Shown here: one piece after another, positions 48,257 to 59,646 of the stretch | Position numbering within the stretch: position 1 is the first letter of the stretch | Layout of the letters: each line of letters begins with the position of its first letter | Notes under the pieces: generated by a model | Told to the model about the DNA's origin: nothing | The model's input: only the letters and a program-made list of their open reading frames with translations | The model's database searches: none | Translations under genes and position numbers: made by a program | Assembly (NCBI GenBank): GCA_029817715.1 | Contig: JARUPY010000606.1 | Span: 7,626,001 to 7,690,000, forward strand | Direction of reading: 5' to 3' | DNA length: 64,000 nucleotides | DNA from: Melastoma dodecandrum | Lineage: Eukaryota > Streptophyta > Magnoliopsida > Myrtales > Melastomataceae

Positions 48257-49462
48257 TCAGAGATGACCTCGTCCACCACACTCCGAGCACATTATGTTGC
48301 CAGTTCCACCACAACCTGCAGATAACAGGAATAGCATCGGCATATCAAACAGATGGCCCTTAAGAGATAATCTAAAAGCGGAAATCTGAGTACAGAATAT
48401 AAGAGAGAACTTCACCAAGGCAGCGTATTTTGACTATGATCCCTTGGCTTTCCATTATAGCATCCACATATAAACCAGAACCGGCACAAGTTTTGCACAG
48501 AACTGCCCCTTTTGCCTTGCAATCCTCACATCTCGGATTATTTCCTATTGCCTTTTCTGCTATAGACACACCAACAGGCTTATCAATTCTTTCCTCGGGA
48601 ATAGCATTGTCGTAACAAAAGAGAGATTCAAGATGGCTTCTTCTGTGGTGTGCATCCTTAACAAAGGTCGAGTCACCCTGAAGCTTGAATGGGAAAATGG
48701 AAAGGAGAAAGTCAATATCTAACCACATGAAGATGCCAGATTTTGGGAGCTATGCAGACATCAATTCTCATCAACTTATCCTATCTCGAGATCAACTCTA
48801 ACCTAAGTAATGTGAAGGGATCCCAATGTCCCACCTTCAAACATTGGAAGTCTTCCTATATAAACATCCTCAGATCATGACAAATAACCTATAGAAAAGC
48901 CTGGAACGAACTACAGTCCGAGCCATGTTCATCTTGAGCCTCACAACTCAAAACTTACAGTGAGAAAAAGATAACTGCGAGCTAAATTCCGTCAGCAAAG
49001 CACATAATTTCTCAACAAAAGAACCAAAACAGAACCGCCAATTAATGCATAAATAATCCATATGACCATCCAATCCATTAACCCAAATGACAAAATCAGA
49101 TAATTTGTTCATACCACAAGTACAGGAACGGTAGGAAATTCCCATTGAAACAGGACATAAACAATAACCAACCACCAACATCCGACCCAAGTAAAGGAAA
49201 CAGAAACCCAACAGTCGACCAAGAAAAAAAAGGAACTGCAGAAGAAAAAGGGTTAGGTTTTCGATCAGACCTCATGGGAAGCACCCCCAGAAACGGACCC
49301 ATTAGGCACAAACGCCGCGGCTTTCCACGCGACACCTCCCCTTCCTTTCGCCCCCGACCCGAAGCGCAAGTTCCGTTCGAAACCTCCCAACCTGGGCGGC
49401 GGTGAGGATATGGCGTGAACAGCTGCCGTCGCCGACGGAATCCTCATAGTCCGCGAATCCAT
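48257..49462 (-). CDS. Plastid DnaJ-type zinc-finger protein (BSD2-like)
   Basis: Three exons (49271-49462, 48416-48677, 48257-48315) give 170 residues. The start is ATG 49462 (MDSRTMRIPS); the N-terminal 60 residues are rich in Ala, Gly, Ser and Arg without acidic residues until the end, as in plastid transit peptides. The C-terminal half carries four C-x-x-C-x-G-x-G units: CEDCKAKG, CKTCAGSG, CLGCGGTG and CSECGGRG. This is the DnaJ cysteine-rich zinc finger without a J domain, like BSD2, LQY1 and related plastid proteins that aid Rubisco or photosystem assembly. Preceding it is a distinct segment (NAIPEERIDKPVGVSIAEKA) that I recall in an uncharacterised BSD2-like group. Function is inferred from the domain only. 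The protein ends GRGHL. Confidence 0.85.
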
Positions 49463-50743
49463 CCGGAAATTCTTACGCCTGGTATCAGAGAATGATTTCC
49501 TACAATCGGATCCGAGATTGTTTAATAACGGCTGGAACGAGGGACGAGAGGAGAAGAGTCCCGGACAAACACTTTGGTCGGATCGCCGGTTGTAATAAGG
49601 TACGGTGGTTTCTCGTTGTTAACGTTGGGGGAAAATGGCATTTGGGACGGCAGTTAGTCGTCCGTCAAGGAACGGGATGAAAGAAAAGATTGAAATTACA
49701 TTTATGGCCTTCGAGAGAGAGAGAGAGAGAAGGAAATGCCGCGTCAGCCTGTTGTCGTTCTTCTTTCTCCCAGCCTTCCGTATCGAGGAACAGTGGCCGC
49801 ATGCATTGTCATTGCTGGCTGGTATACTTTAAATCTTACTGATGCAATTGCCGGTGTGGATTGACCACTCCTCCCTTCAATATGCTTCCAGCGGGATGTC
49901 CATTTTGAGCTGTATAGCCTTACTGCAAAAGGCAAGCTTCGTCAAATAACAATGGAGTTTAGTAGGAGGCTTGGCTTGTCCGAAAGAAAGATTAAAAATT
50001 GGAGAGCGGCACGAACGCAGGCCCCCGCTGCCACAAATTATGACGTAGGCTCTGCCACAATGGACGGACCTTAGGCGTGCACCCCTCCGCAAAGTGCAAT
50101 GGAGGTCACACCCCCTAGGCCATGGGCCTTATTGATCGCCCATCGACCCCGTCCAGGTAAGGTAAGTATGTTGTAACTGCGGCCGACCTCCCATTTTATA
50201 CTGTCCTGCCCTCCTTACCCACTTTTACCTTCGTTCAATTCCCTCCCTCGCCTTTGTAGTTTGACGCTGGAAGAAAGGAGACGGCGGCTTGGTTGGATCG
50301 GTGATTTAAAGTAGAGAAAGCCCTGCACTAATCTGCTGTGCTCGCACCGGAGCTATCTCGGATTGCAAGCACACGCACTGCCTGCTGTTGTGTTGCGGAG
50401 GCGTTAGGATCGACTAGGAGTGAAAACCTGTTGTTGCTGACTGAGGATGGAAGGTGGGTGGGTGGGTGGGTTTTGTTGGAAACTTCAGAGACTTCTTCCC
50501 ACTTGCTGCTTGCTAAACTGAAACATTCTATTGGTTTGGATTGGATCGAATCGGATCCAAACAACATCTTTTTGAGACGCCTATTCAGATGTTAAATTGT
50601 TTTCATCATTTCGTTGTAATAACCTCGGGGGGTAATAATACACCCCTGCTCAGCGGTTGTCACACACTAAATGGAGCCTCCTGATCACACCGAAGTATGG
50701 TTGTCAATGTCATGGCAAACAACTTGACCTGGCATTGCCCCCA
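49463..50743. other. Gap upstream of zinc-finger gene, no gene seen
   Basis: About 1.3 kb. A GA microsatellite lies at 49713-49728 and a GGTG repeat at about 50454-50470. Promoter of the zinc-finger gene and 3' flank of membrin. Nothing gene-like was identified. Confidence 0.45.
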
Positions 50744-52443
50744 TCACCCCGTCCATCTCCAGAAAGCGTACAGTATAATGATCGTCGAGATCATGCCGGC
50801 ATACTTGATCAACTTGTCAACGCGGTGCCGCCTTTCTATCAGTTTTAGGACCGAATTCGAGAGGCCGACGTTGTTCAGAACATCCAACGCTTTCCTCTGT
50901 GCTTTCTGAAAAACAACCAAAACAGAGAAAACATTCCAGCGCACGAGGTTAGATGTCCACTGTCCTGAGATTGGCAACACCAACCACAGCGATGAACAGG
51001 CAACGTATAAAAACGTGTCACAAGCCATGGAGACAGAAACCAAACTACAGGAATTCTGCTAAGTGTAGCTCCAAGAAGTCACATTAATGCATTAAAATGC
51101 CAGCAACAATGTCCAGAGGGTCTAAACTATTAACTTCCTATTCCACATGGATGACGACAAGAGGGGCCAACTCGACAGCTAAATCCAGGATCAATCTCTG
51201 CCTCGCTGTTTTAATCCCGTTTGAAATAACATAAGATAGCCTAAATGGACATGACCACGGTAGGGTATAAAACTGGTGGGGTTCACGATCAAACATATCT
51301 GATTGGAGCAAAGCGGGAGATATGTTGAATAAAACGTGTGTAGGAGATAACCCAAAATGACTTCTGGAGAAAACCGGTACTCATTCAAAGACCAAAACGT
51401 TGCGGTGAATAAAATAATTAGCCGTATTCCTCGCCAATTATCAATGTAGACCAAATACATTACAAGAAATTGGGGATACCTTTAATCGTTCTCTTTGCTC
51501 GGAATACTTTGAAAGGATAGCCACTCCGGTGGCAAAGGATTCTTCCAGCATCCTGGACGAGTTGCGAGCAGACTGCATTGCTTGCGCTTCATCATCAAAT
51601 ATCCTCAAAACATGGGCAGAGTCCCCGTTCTAGAACACAAAAATACAGCACATAAACATTTTCAAGCAGGATATTCTCGTGGGACAATAAAAGGGAAAGC
51701 TTCGAAGGGAAAGAGAAACTATCGCATACAGCTCTTCCAAGCAGTTCGGCTCTCTCCTTAGCTTCCATCATTCGCCTTTGATTTCTCAAAAAGTACTTAT
51801 CCAAGCTCTCCTTTAATGACTCGGCTTCCTCAGCGACTTGCTCCACTTTCCTGATTCACAAGCAGTAACAAAAAAACCGATTTTATATGGATTCAAATGT
51901 ATAAACCAGTGACTCAAACATCTGGATTCTAAAAAAGCCAGATCCCTGTCATCAGCAACCAGTAAATCGGCGCATGGCTCACCACGGTCGCGAAGAAAGT
52001 TACAACAGACAGCCAAAGCACCAAACACCCAGAACCCTTTCGATCCTACTGACACTAAACAATCAGCCGATTCCCTGCTACGATTATTCCACCATCCATA
52101 TATCACATGGAATCACCACAGACCTAGGAAATCCGCAATTCAGCAGACCAGGCCACCAAATCACTACGATTTACCTCCGCCAGAGATCGCGCTGGGACTT
52201 TGCGCCGATCGAGCGCCAAAGCCGGTCCATCTCCACGCAGAACGACTGCACCTGGATGATGTCCCTCTTGATCGACGTAGACAACTCCGGCGAGTCCAAT
52301 CCACCGCCGGTGGCCGCCGTGGTGGTGGACTCTAGCCTCTCCAACCTCTCCAGCGCATCCCTCGTCCGGAGCAGCAGCCGCCGGGAGCTCTGGTAGATCT
52401 CCGACAAAGTCCCGCCACTCGGTACTCCTTCCATCGCGGCCAT
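50744..52443 (-). CDS. MEMB11: Membrin, Golgi Qb-SNARE
   Basis: Four exons (52175-52443, 51730-51850, 51480-51629, 50744-50905) give 233 residues, the family length. The start was set at ATG 52443 (MAAMEGVPSG). It closely follows Arabidopsis MEMB11/12 as I remember it: SLSEIYQSS-like N-terminus, VEMDRLWRSIGAKSQRDLWR, KYFLRNQRRMMEAKERAELL, SNARE motif (SARNSSRMLEESFATGVAIL) and AQRKALDVLNNVGLSNSVLK. A single C-terminal anchor YAGMISTIIILYAFWRW ends the protein. Membrin is the Qb-SNARE for ER-Golgi fusion with SEC22, SYP31 and BET11. All intron phases fit. Confidence 0.96.
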
Positions 52444-53256
52444 CGGAAGCAATTTCTCCTCCGGCCTCCCGATCGTTTCAGTTGCCGTTTGGCGATTGGA
52501 GCCGACCGATCGGGGTTTCCTGCCTCCTCGTTGTTCGTCACGCGTTTCCCGATTATTAGTTATCAGACGGTTGCGGGTTCGATTTTGTTAAGCAAAAAGC
52601 TTCTTCCATCCATCATCCGCAGGTCCAATTGAGTCGGGTCGGGGAAGGCCCGACCCGAATTGAACTTTGCGTAATACCCCCGTTCAAAAAAGGCCGAGGG
52701 TTTTTGTCTTCTTGTTCCGCCATAAAAAACGCTCCATTTTCCTTCCCGGCAAACTGCCTTCGCGTTGTTCTTCCGCCGAAATGAGGTAAAAGCCTCGTCA
52801 TCGATGATCGGCTCCGTTTGTTTTCGTGCGTGTGATCCGTCCTCAGCTTCTCTTGAGTCGATCATTGCGGTGTCGATTTCTTGTTCTGCTGTGGCCGGAG
52901 TTTGGATTTCCTGTTTGAGTAATGGCTCTAGGGATGCTGATCGTGACGCTTTGTTGCGCGGTAGAGCGACTGGTTTTTAGTTTTTGGTCACGAAGAGTGC
53001 TGATCGTATGAGGATGCTTGGTAAAACCGAGATGCCGACACTTACACGTTGAGTTCTTGTTGCACGAGTAGTTGCCTGGTAGGGTTTGATGCCGAAAGAA
53101 CGAGAAATAGGTGCGTTGGAGTTGTCTCGGAGCACTGTGAGAGTGTCCCATCCAGCGTGATCGTGTCATTATTGGAATAGGACTGTGCTTTCTCGATTGC
53201 GTGCTGTTGGTTTTTTGTTAGAAGTTTGATCACGGTTTGGTTTGTGTATACGTCAG

Positions 53257-54771
53257 CTGTCGTCAGCCGGAGGTTCTCTGGGCTCAGAGGTCGGACAAGG
53301 TATATCTGACTGTCTCATTGCCAGATGCCCAGGATGTCTCTGTGAAATGTGAAAAGGAGGGTTTATTTGCCTTTTCTGCCATTGGGGCACAAGGTGAACC
53401 TGTCACTTTTAGCTTGGAACTATACGCAGCTGTAGCACCAGAGGTGGGCTTTTTACTATCTTGCCAATTGCCGTGAATGGATTTTGTGCTTGGTCTAACG
53501 ATTACCTTTCAAATCTGGTCGTATTTGCTTAGATTTTCTATTCTAAAGTTGGCATATTCTGGCAGGAGAAACCTCTGTTTTCTTGTAACTATGATTGTCA
53601 GCCCCTTTTTGAAAATTAAGCGTTATTTGACTTAAGAATCGGCTTCTCTTAATGTCAAAAAGAGTGTGATGAGTTACCATCAAAAGGTAAACAGTATCTA
53701 ATAACCGAGAAGGTCTTGTTGTTTGTATTTTATAATTGACCTGGTTCTGTTCTTGTTTATTAGGGATGTAAAACTAAAACTGGTTTAAGGAGTATAATCT
53801 GCTCGATCCAAAAGGAAGAGAAAGGATGGTGGAGAAGACTACTGAAGTCGGAAGAGAGGCCTGCCCCTTACCTGAAGGTGGACTGGAACAAATGGTGCGA
53901 CGAGGATGAGGAGCCAGCATGTAAGGATCACGTGGTCCATATGTGAACTTTGACTTTACACATCTTACACTTTATGTCTTCATCTACTGATCAAGGCAGG
54001 TCTGCTGGCATTGAGTAGTCAGATCGGACTATGATGCTCTAGTTTTCATGGTTAAATCATGTCTTTCCATTGACTTCTCTCCCCGTTGCTTTTTGTTCGA
54101 AACTTGGATACTCTATGCTCGTCCAACTTTAGTTTCTATGCATAACAAGTCTAACTGATTTGTGTCAGGAGTATGTGGAAGCAGTGGTTGCCATCTTGAT
54201 GCTGTTTCAATTTCACAAATATTTCGGCCACCTGTAGATCTATTATCTATTGAAAAATTATGTGTGCTTTGTCCTTGGTCTTTTTTTGTGTCGCATGCTC
54301 TCTAAGTCGCCCAAGCTCTCACTCCTATTTTCAAATGGTTTTGTTGTTCTGAAAGACTTCTCCTTTTTGTTTTCTGCAGCTGATCTTGGATCTGATGATG
54401 ATGAAGCCACGGTAAGACGAACGACTTCCTTGTCGACACTTTTTGGTATTTGGGCATGGTTTTAACTTCTCGACATCTAATTTGCAGTATGGCGACGGAG
54501 ATGATGAAAGTAGCGATGATGGAATGCTTTGTAAGTTTTACGTCGTTGCTCCTCTATTCGGAATCTGTGTTTCAACTCCTGTTTGTGGCAGTTTATGTGA
54601 ACCACATGTTTCCTTTTTCTCCCCCCACCCCATATTTCTACTTCACCCCTATGTTAATGTTTCTGAATGAATGATTAATCCATGGGCTCCCACAGAATGC
54701 TTGTCAACGACTGCTCTTTATGTATGTTGTAGATCTTCCGGACTTGGAGAAAGTGAGAGGAAACCGAGGGT
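53257..54771 (+). CDS. p23-2: p23-2-like Hsp90 co-chaperone, initiator exon not found
   Basis: Five exons are readable: 53257-53443, 53764-53920, 54380-54411, 54488-54530 and 54731-54771, giving 152 residues from [18 protein letters not shown] onward. The CS domain includes [20 protein letters not shown] and [11 protein letters not shown]. The p23 signature [13 protein letters not shown] is intact, followed by an acidic tail ([20 protein letters not shown]) ending [14 protein letters not shown]. This matches plant p23-2 rather than the Gly/Met-rich p23-1. p23 stabilises ATP-bound Hsp90. No ATG is in frame at the 5' end of exon 53257 (family proteins begin M-S-R-H/Q-P-E), so an upstream exon probably supplies the start. 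Confidence 0.88.
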
Positions 54772-55247
54772 AACTTAAAAAATCAGAGTAGGTGGCTGAC
54801 GGAGGAAGAGGAATGGGCCGTCTTGAGAGCAGGTTGTCTTGTCTTCACCAGCTTCGCATGACCTGCGAAAGCGCCGATGAATCCCTCTGTTTCCCTCTCT
54901 AAATTTGGAAGACCTGCCTGACATAATTTGGTTGGTGTATAAAAGTAGGATAGGCTTATGTAAGTCCATTTCAGGCAGTCACATGAAGGAGACCGTTTCT
55001 GGGTTGCGCTTCGGCCCCTTTGAAGTCTTTTGTTCTGATTATGGAATTTTATTGAAAGAGCTGTATTTCACTTATATTTACCGAAACAGGTCCGGACCGG
55101 GCCGGGATAGCTTTCGGGCCGGCCTTTTGACGGTTCGGGTTCAGTTAACGCCGGACCACCTCTTCGCGCATAGCCTGAGCATCGCGGGAGTCCAACCCCG
55201 ATCGCCTCGTCTGCTTTTCCTAGTTCTTCCCCGATCTCTCCCTTTCA

Positions 55248-57811
55248 ATGGCGTCCTCCCCGCTGCCCCAATCGCCGGCGTCCACCGACTCCTCCCCTCC
55301 TCCTCCGCCATCCGCCTCCCTCTCCATCGACCACATCCGCACCCTCACCGACGTCGGCACCATGACCCGCCTCCTCCACGAGTCCATCGCCCATCACCGC
55401 CAGCTCGATCTCCACCTCTCCTCCCTCCCCCCTGTCCCTTTCCTCCCTCCTCTCCATCACCTCCTCAACCTCCTCTCCTCGGACTCCTCCCTTCTTCTCG
55501 CAACTCTACTATCCACCTCCTCCCTCGCCGACTCCGTCTCCTTGAAGGTCCGCCAGCTTGACCTCGCCCAGTCTCGCGTGTCCTCCACGCTTCTCCACCT
55601 CAACGCCATCACCGATCGCTCTCGATGCCTCGAATTGATGAAGAATTCCCTCGCTGACGAGCTCAATCCGGACCTCTCCACCGCTGCCGATAGCTGCCAG
55701 AGGTTCCTCTCAATTGATGCGGAGTTTGGACGGGATAAGCGCATGTATGAGGAGATGATGGCGTTTAAGAAGCAGCTGGAAGGGATCGTGAGGAGGAGAC
55801 TCACCAGTGCCGTGGATCAGAGGAATCATGCGGAAGTGGTTAAGTTTGTCCGGCTCTTCTCGCCATTGGGGCTTGAAGTTGAAGGGCTTCAGGCTTATGT
55901 CAATTACTTGAGGAAGGTCGTTGGTATGAGATCGAGAGTTGCGTATGAGCAGTTACTTGAGACGATGCAACAGCAACTGCAGCAGCAACAACAATTAGGT
56001 GATAAGGAGGATGGCGCGTTTGGTGAAGATCGGAAGGTAATTAATTTTGTTGGATGCTTAACTGATCTATTTAAGGATATTGTGTTGGCAATTGAGGAGA
56101 ATGATGAGATATTGCGTGGACTGTGTGGGGATGATGGAGTTGCTTATGCCGTCTGTGAGCTTCAAGAAGAGAGTGATTCACGAGGGTCTGCTATTGTTAA
56201 GAAGTACATGGAGTATAGAAAGTTAGGCAAGGTCTCGTCGGAGATAAATGCACAGAATTCAAACTTGATCGGCATTGGATCAGTTTCTCAGGGTCCAGAT
56301 CCACGAGAGATTGAGGTGTACTTGGAGGAGATTTTGTCATTGATGCAGTTGGGGCAGGACTACACGGAGTTCATGATTTCAAAGATTAAAGGATTGAGTT
56401 CTGTGAAACCCGAGGTGCTGCAACAAGCCACCAAGTCGTTCAGGAGTAGTAGCTTTAGTAAGGCAGTGCAGGAGATCACTGGCTACTATGTGATTCTTGA
56501 AGGTTTCTTCATGGTAGAGAATGTGAGGAAGGCTATCAGGATTGATGAGCATGTTCCTGATAGTCTCACATCATCAATGGTGGACGACGTATTTTATGTA
56601 CTTCAGAGCTGTCTCCGGAGGGCGATTTCCACGTCAAACATTAGCTCTGTTATCGCCATTTTGAGCGGTGCAGGTAGTTTGTTGGGCAACGAATATCATG
56701 AGGCATTGCAGTTTAAGATGAGGGAGCCTAACTTGGGAGCTCGGCTTTTCTTGGGCGGTGTTGGGGTGCAGAAAACTGGTACAGAGATCGCGACGGCCTT
56801 GAACAATATGGATGTAAGTAGTGAGTATGTGCTCAAACTCAAACACGAGATCGAGGAGCAGTGTGCCGAGGTAATTACTCTGCAATTATGCTTATGTCTC
56901 TTCGGATAATATGCAGGGCCTAGAAATTGCCTGGTATTGTGGCCTTGGATGATAATAGTATTAGAGGAGCCGAGAAAGAGAAATACTAGCCAAATTTACC
57001 TGGGTTAGTGCATTGGTACAGCAAACTAGGCCAGATTTAAGAATTTTCTCTGAGTAATTGGTTCTATCTATCATTTCCTTGATGAAGGTGAGGTGCCTTT
57101 TTATCAAAATGCAGAAGCCTGAAAGGGGTTTCTGTGATGCCATTGTTAAATTCTTTTATTGATAGAACATGCTTCATGCAGGTCTTTCCTGTTCCAGCTG
57201 ATAGAGAGAGAGTGAAATCTTGTTTATCTGAATTGGTTGACATGAGTAACTCCTTTAAGCAAGCTCTGGAAGCTGGATTGGAGCAACTTGTGGCCACTAT
57301 AGCACCACGAATCCGTCCTGTGTTAGATGGGGTGGCAACCATCAGTTACGAATTGTCTGAGGCAGAATATGCAGATAATGAAATAAATGATCCATGGGTG
57401 CAGAGGCTGCTCCATGCTGTTGAGATGAATGTGGCATGGCTGCAGCCATTGATGACAGCAAACAATTATGACTCCTTCGTGCATTTGACTATCGATTTCA
57501 TCGTCAGGAGACTGGAAGTGATCATGATGCAGAAAAGGTTTAGTCAGCTGGGAGGACTTCAACTCGACAGAGACGTGAGGGCACTTGTGAGTCATTTCTC
57601 AAGTATGACCCAAAGAACTGTAAGGGATAAGTTCGCTCGCATCACACAGATGGCAACAATCCTCAATCTGGAGAAGGTCTCTGAAATTCTGGACTTCTGG
57701 GGTGAGAATTCTGGCCCAATGACTTGGAGACTAACTCCTGCTGAGGTCAGGAGAGTTCTGGGTCTGAGGGTGGATTTCAAGCTAGAAGCAATTTCTGCTC
57801 TCAAGTTGTAA
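55248..57811 (+). CDS. COG4: Conserved oligomeric Golgi complex subunit 4
   Basis: Two exons (55248-56870 and 57182-57811) around a 311-bp intron give 750 residues, near the 738 I recall for Arabidopsis COG4. The start ATG 55248 opens a Pro/Ser-rich N-terminus, then coiled-coil regions (SIDHIRTLTDVGTMTRLLHE, QLDLAQSRVSSTLLHLNAIT, MYEEMMAFKKQLEGIVRRRL). The COG4 core includes MQLGQDYTEFMISKI, SLLGNEYHEALQFKM and, in exon 2, NNYDSFVHLTIDFIVRRLEV. The C-terminus ends LTPAEVRRVLGLRVDFKLEA. COG4 is a lobe-A tether of the COG complex for retrograde intra-Golgi transport and interacts with SNAREs such as SYP31. A short CAG/CAA-rich run encodes polyglutamine (about residues 241-248). Confidence 0.96.
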
Positions 57812-58962
57812 CTCCGGCTGTCAATGATACGTGTTATCTCGATGCCAATTCTCTGAAAATACATGTTCTGTTTTGATTCATCTGTACATCCACATAGGAT
57901 TTTGTCAATTTGCTGAACTGGAGCATGGCAACTCTTTTGCTTAGATTGGCTGAGGCTGTTAATTCATTACAGGATCTTCACTCCCTGTTATATAATGATT
58001 ACGATGATGGTTCTCAAAGATTATTGAGTAGAGCAGATCTTAAGTTTTCATAGCCATATTGTTTTCACGCTGGTGGTCATGTTAAGGTGTTCCTTTTGTG
58101 GAGGCAATCATTTGAATCACTTGAGGTGATGATTCAGTTTATTCATTAAGCAATTTGTGTCGGTGGGCTATCGATGCGTTCGTAACTGTACTTATATTCC
58201 TTTCTTCCCGATGTTTGAGCATGCCTTTGTCCCACTGTCTTATATTGCAGCATTTGTTACTGGGTACTGTCAGAAGTTTGGGGAACCATACAGGTGGTTT
58301 TATTCATCAAGTTTGTATCTTGCTCTTGGTTGTTTATTCTGCTAAAGCTAAGTCTGGATCTAGAGTCGATGGCTAAATCCTTAGCATGCTAGAAAGCAAC
58401 AAAATGAGGAATGTTGTACTTATCCTTTCCTCTCTTACTACTTCAAAGCTCAAATTATGCTGGGTTGTGCTGTACGCTATATGTGTATTGCAGGTGTGCT
58501 GCATCGGAAATCGATCTAGCAGGACCAGGCACCAGCCTAATCTATTGCTTCGTCATGTTGCTTTTAACAATCGATGGCCGGGCGACCCCTTCGTCATCCC
58601 AGGTTCCAAACTCTCTACTTCCTTAAAATCATCGGGGTCAAAGAGTCTATTCGGGTAGTTCGACGTTGTGATATAAATCCCTAATGGTGGGTCAGATCCT
58701 TCAGTTGTCGGCATGGTGTTGCCATGTGAGCTAGTCGGTGCCGCATCTCTCTGAACTGTCGGATCTCCCTTGAAATAGCCACCAGTTTGTCTTTTCTTTT
58801 TAACTCCACCCATTTTTTATCCATGTTATAATAATATCCAGGTACTTGAAATGTAGTTAGTTATTCGTTCATGGTAGAACTGTCGATTGTCTCACAGGAC
58901 AGGAATCTCTCCGTCGGTGGATCCGTTGGATGGGGACTCGCCTGCCTGGCCCATTCATTCAT

Positions 58963-58974
58963 GTCACGTCGGTA
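58963..58974 (-). promoter_or_regulatory. Composite DRE/CRT and ABRE-core site upstream of dehydrin
   Basis: Reading the minus strand, TACCGACGTGAC combines ACCGAC (drought/cold DRE core) with an overlapping ACGTG (ABRE core). It sits about 395 bp upstream of the dehydrin start. Regulation by DREB and ABF factors is inferred from the motif only. Confidence 0.5.
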
Positions 58975-59265
58975 GGAAAAAAAAGGTACCATTACCAGGC
59001 CATTATTTAGTGTCGGCAAGACTTTGAGAATAGCACTCACTTGCTGGCCTTGAATGCTCTCTTACTCGTGAAAGGAAATTAAATATCCTGTGACTGGATA
59101 TCTTCCTGGCCGTACCACAGGGGAGGGAGATCTGCCGCGTTACGCGTACACCCTCATTTCCTATGTGACTGGGAACGCGTAATCCCAAAGATAAAGAAAA
59201 AGAGGGGAAAAGAAAAGATTCTGTGGATAAGGCTGGTCGGCTGGAGACTACTTTCTCCCCTGGCC

Positions 59266-59272
59266 TATAAAT
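59266..59272 (+). promoter_or_regulatory. TATA box of the dehydrin gene
   Basis: TATAAAT about 96-102 bp upstream of the start codon, which would put transcription start near 59295. Confidence 0.65.
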
Positions 59273-59367
59273 GAGGTTAGTCTCCTCAATCTTAACTCAA
59301 ACCCAACACCCATTTCACAGATATAGTAACCGAAGAAGAAGGACATCAACCTAAAGAGGAACTGAGG

Positions 59368-59646
59368 ATGTCGGGGATCATCCACAAGATCGAGGAGACC
59401 CTACACATGGGAGGAGGCCACAAGAAGGAGGAAGGGGAGCACCACCAGAAGGAGGAGGGGAAGCACCACAAGGAGGAAGGGGAGCATCACAAAAAGGAGG
59501 AGGGGAAGCATCACAAGGAGGAAGGGGAGCACCATAAGGAGAAGATCCACGGCGAGGAGAAGAAGAAGAAGGAGGAGAAGAAGAAGAAGAAACACGGCGG
59601 CCACCACGACGGACATAGCAGCAGCAGCGACAGCGACAGCGACTGA
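59368..59646 (+). CDS. HIRD11: Histidine-rich KS-type dehydrin (HIRD11-like)
   Basis: An intronless 92-residue protein, start ATG 59368 (MSGIIHKIEETLHMGGG). Most of it is Lys/Glu/His, with imperfect 6-7-residue units of the KKEEGEHH and KHHKEE type. The K-type segment (KIHGEEKKKKEEKKKKKHGG) is followed by HHDGHSSSSDSDSD, a Ser tract with acidic residues. This KS order and the His richness match Arabidopsis HIRD11. Such dehydrins are disordered, bind metals and membranes and protect proteins under cold and drought. The Ser tract is a likely CK2 target. Composition is extreme, so similarity searches will need compositional masking. A TATA box and a DRE/ABRE-like element lie upstream. Confidence 0.92.
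   Translation: MSGIIHKIEETLHMGGGHKKEEGEHHQKEEGKHHKEEGEHHKKEEGKHHKEEGEHHKEKIHGEEKKKKEEKKKKKHGGHHDGHSSSSDSDSD

Larger units (their letters stand above)
57812..59367. other. Gap between COG4 and dehydrin
   Basis: About 1.55 kb holding the COG4 3' UTR and the dehydrin promoter. Open frames at 58157-58345 (+, hydrophobic) and 58553-58813 (-, containing NRLFDPDDFKEVESLEPGM) are unassigned. The dehydrin TATA and a DRE/ABRE-like site are listed separately. Confidence 0.45.

Noticed and set aside
52563..52980. Open frames upstream of membrin on both strands
   Set aside because: They fall in the shared membrin/p23 promoter region and have no known family match.
54905..55561. 218-codon frame overlapping the COG4 start
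   Set aside because: It is out of frame with COG4 and its Pro/Arg-rich composition reflects the COG4 N-terminal codons.
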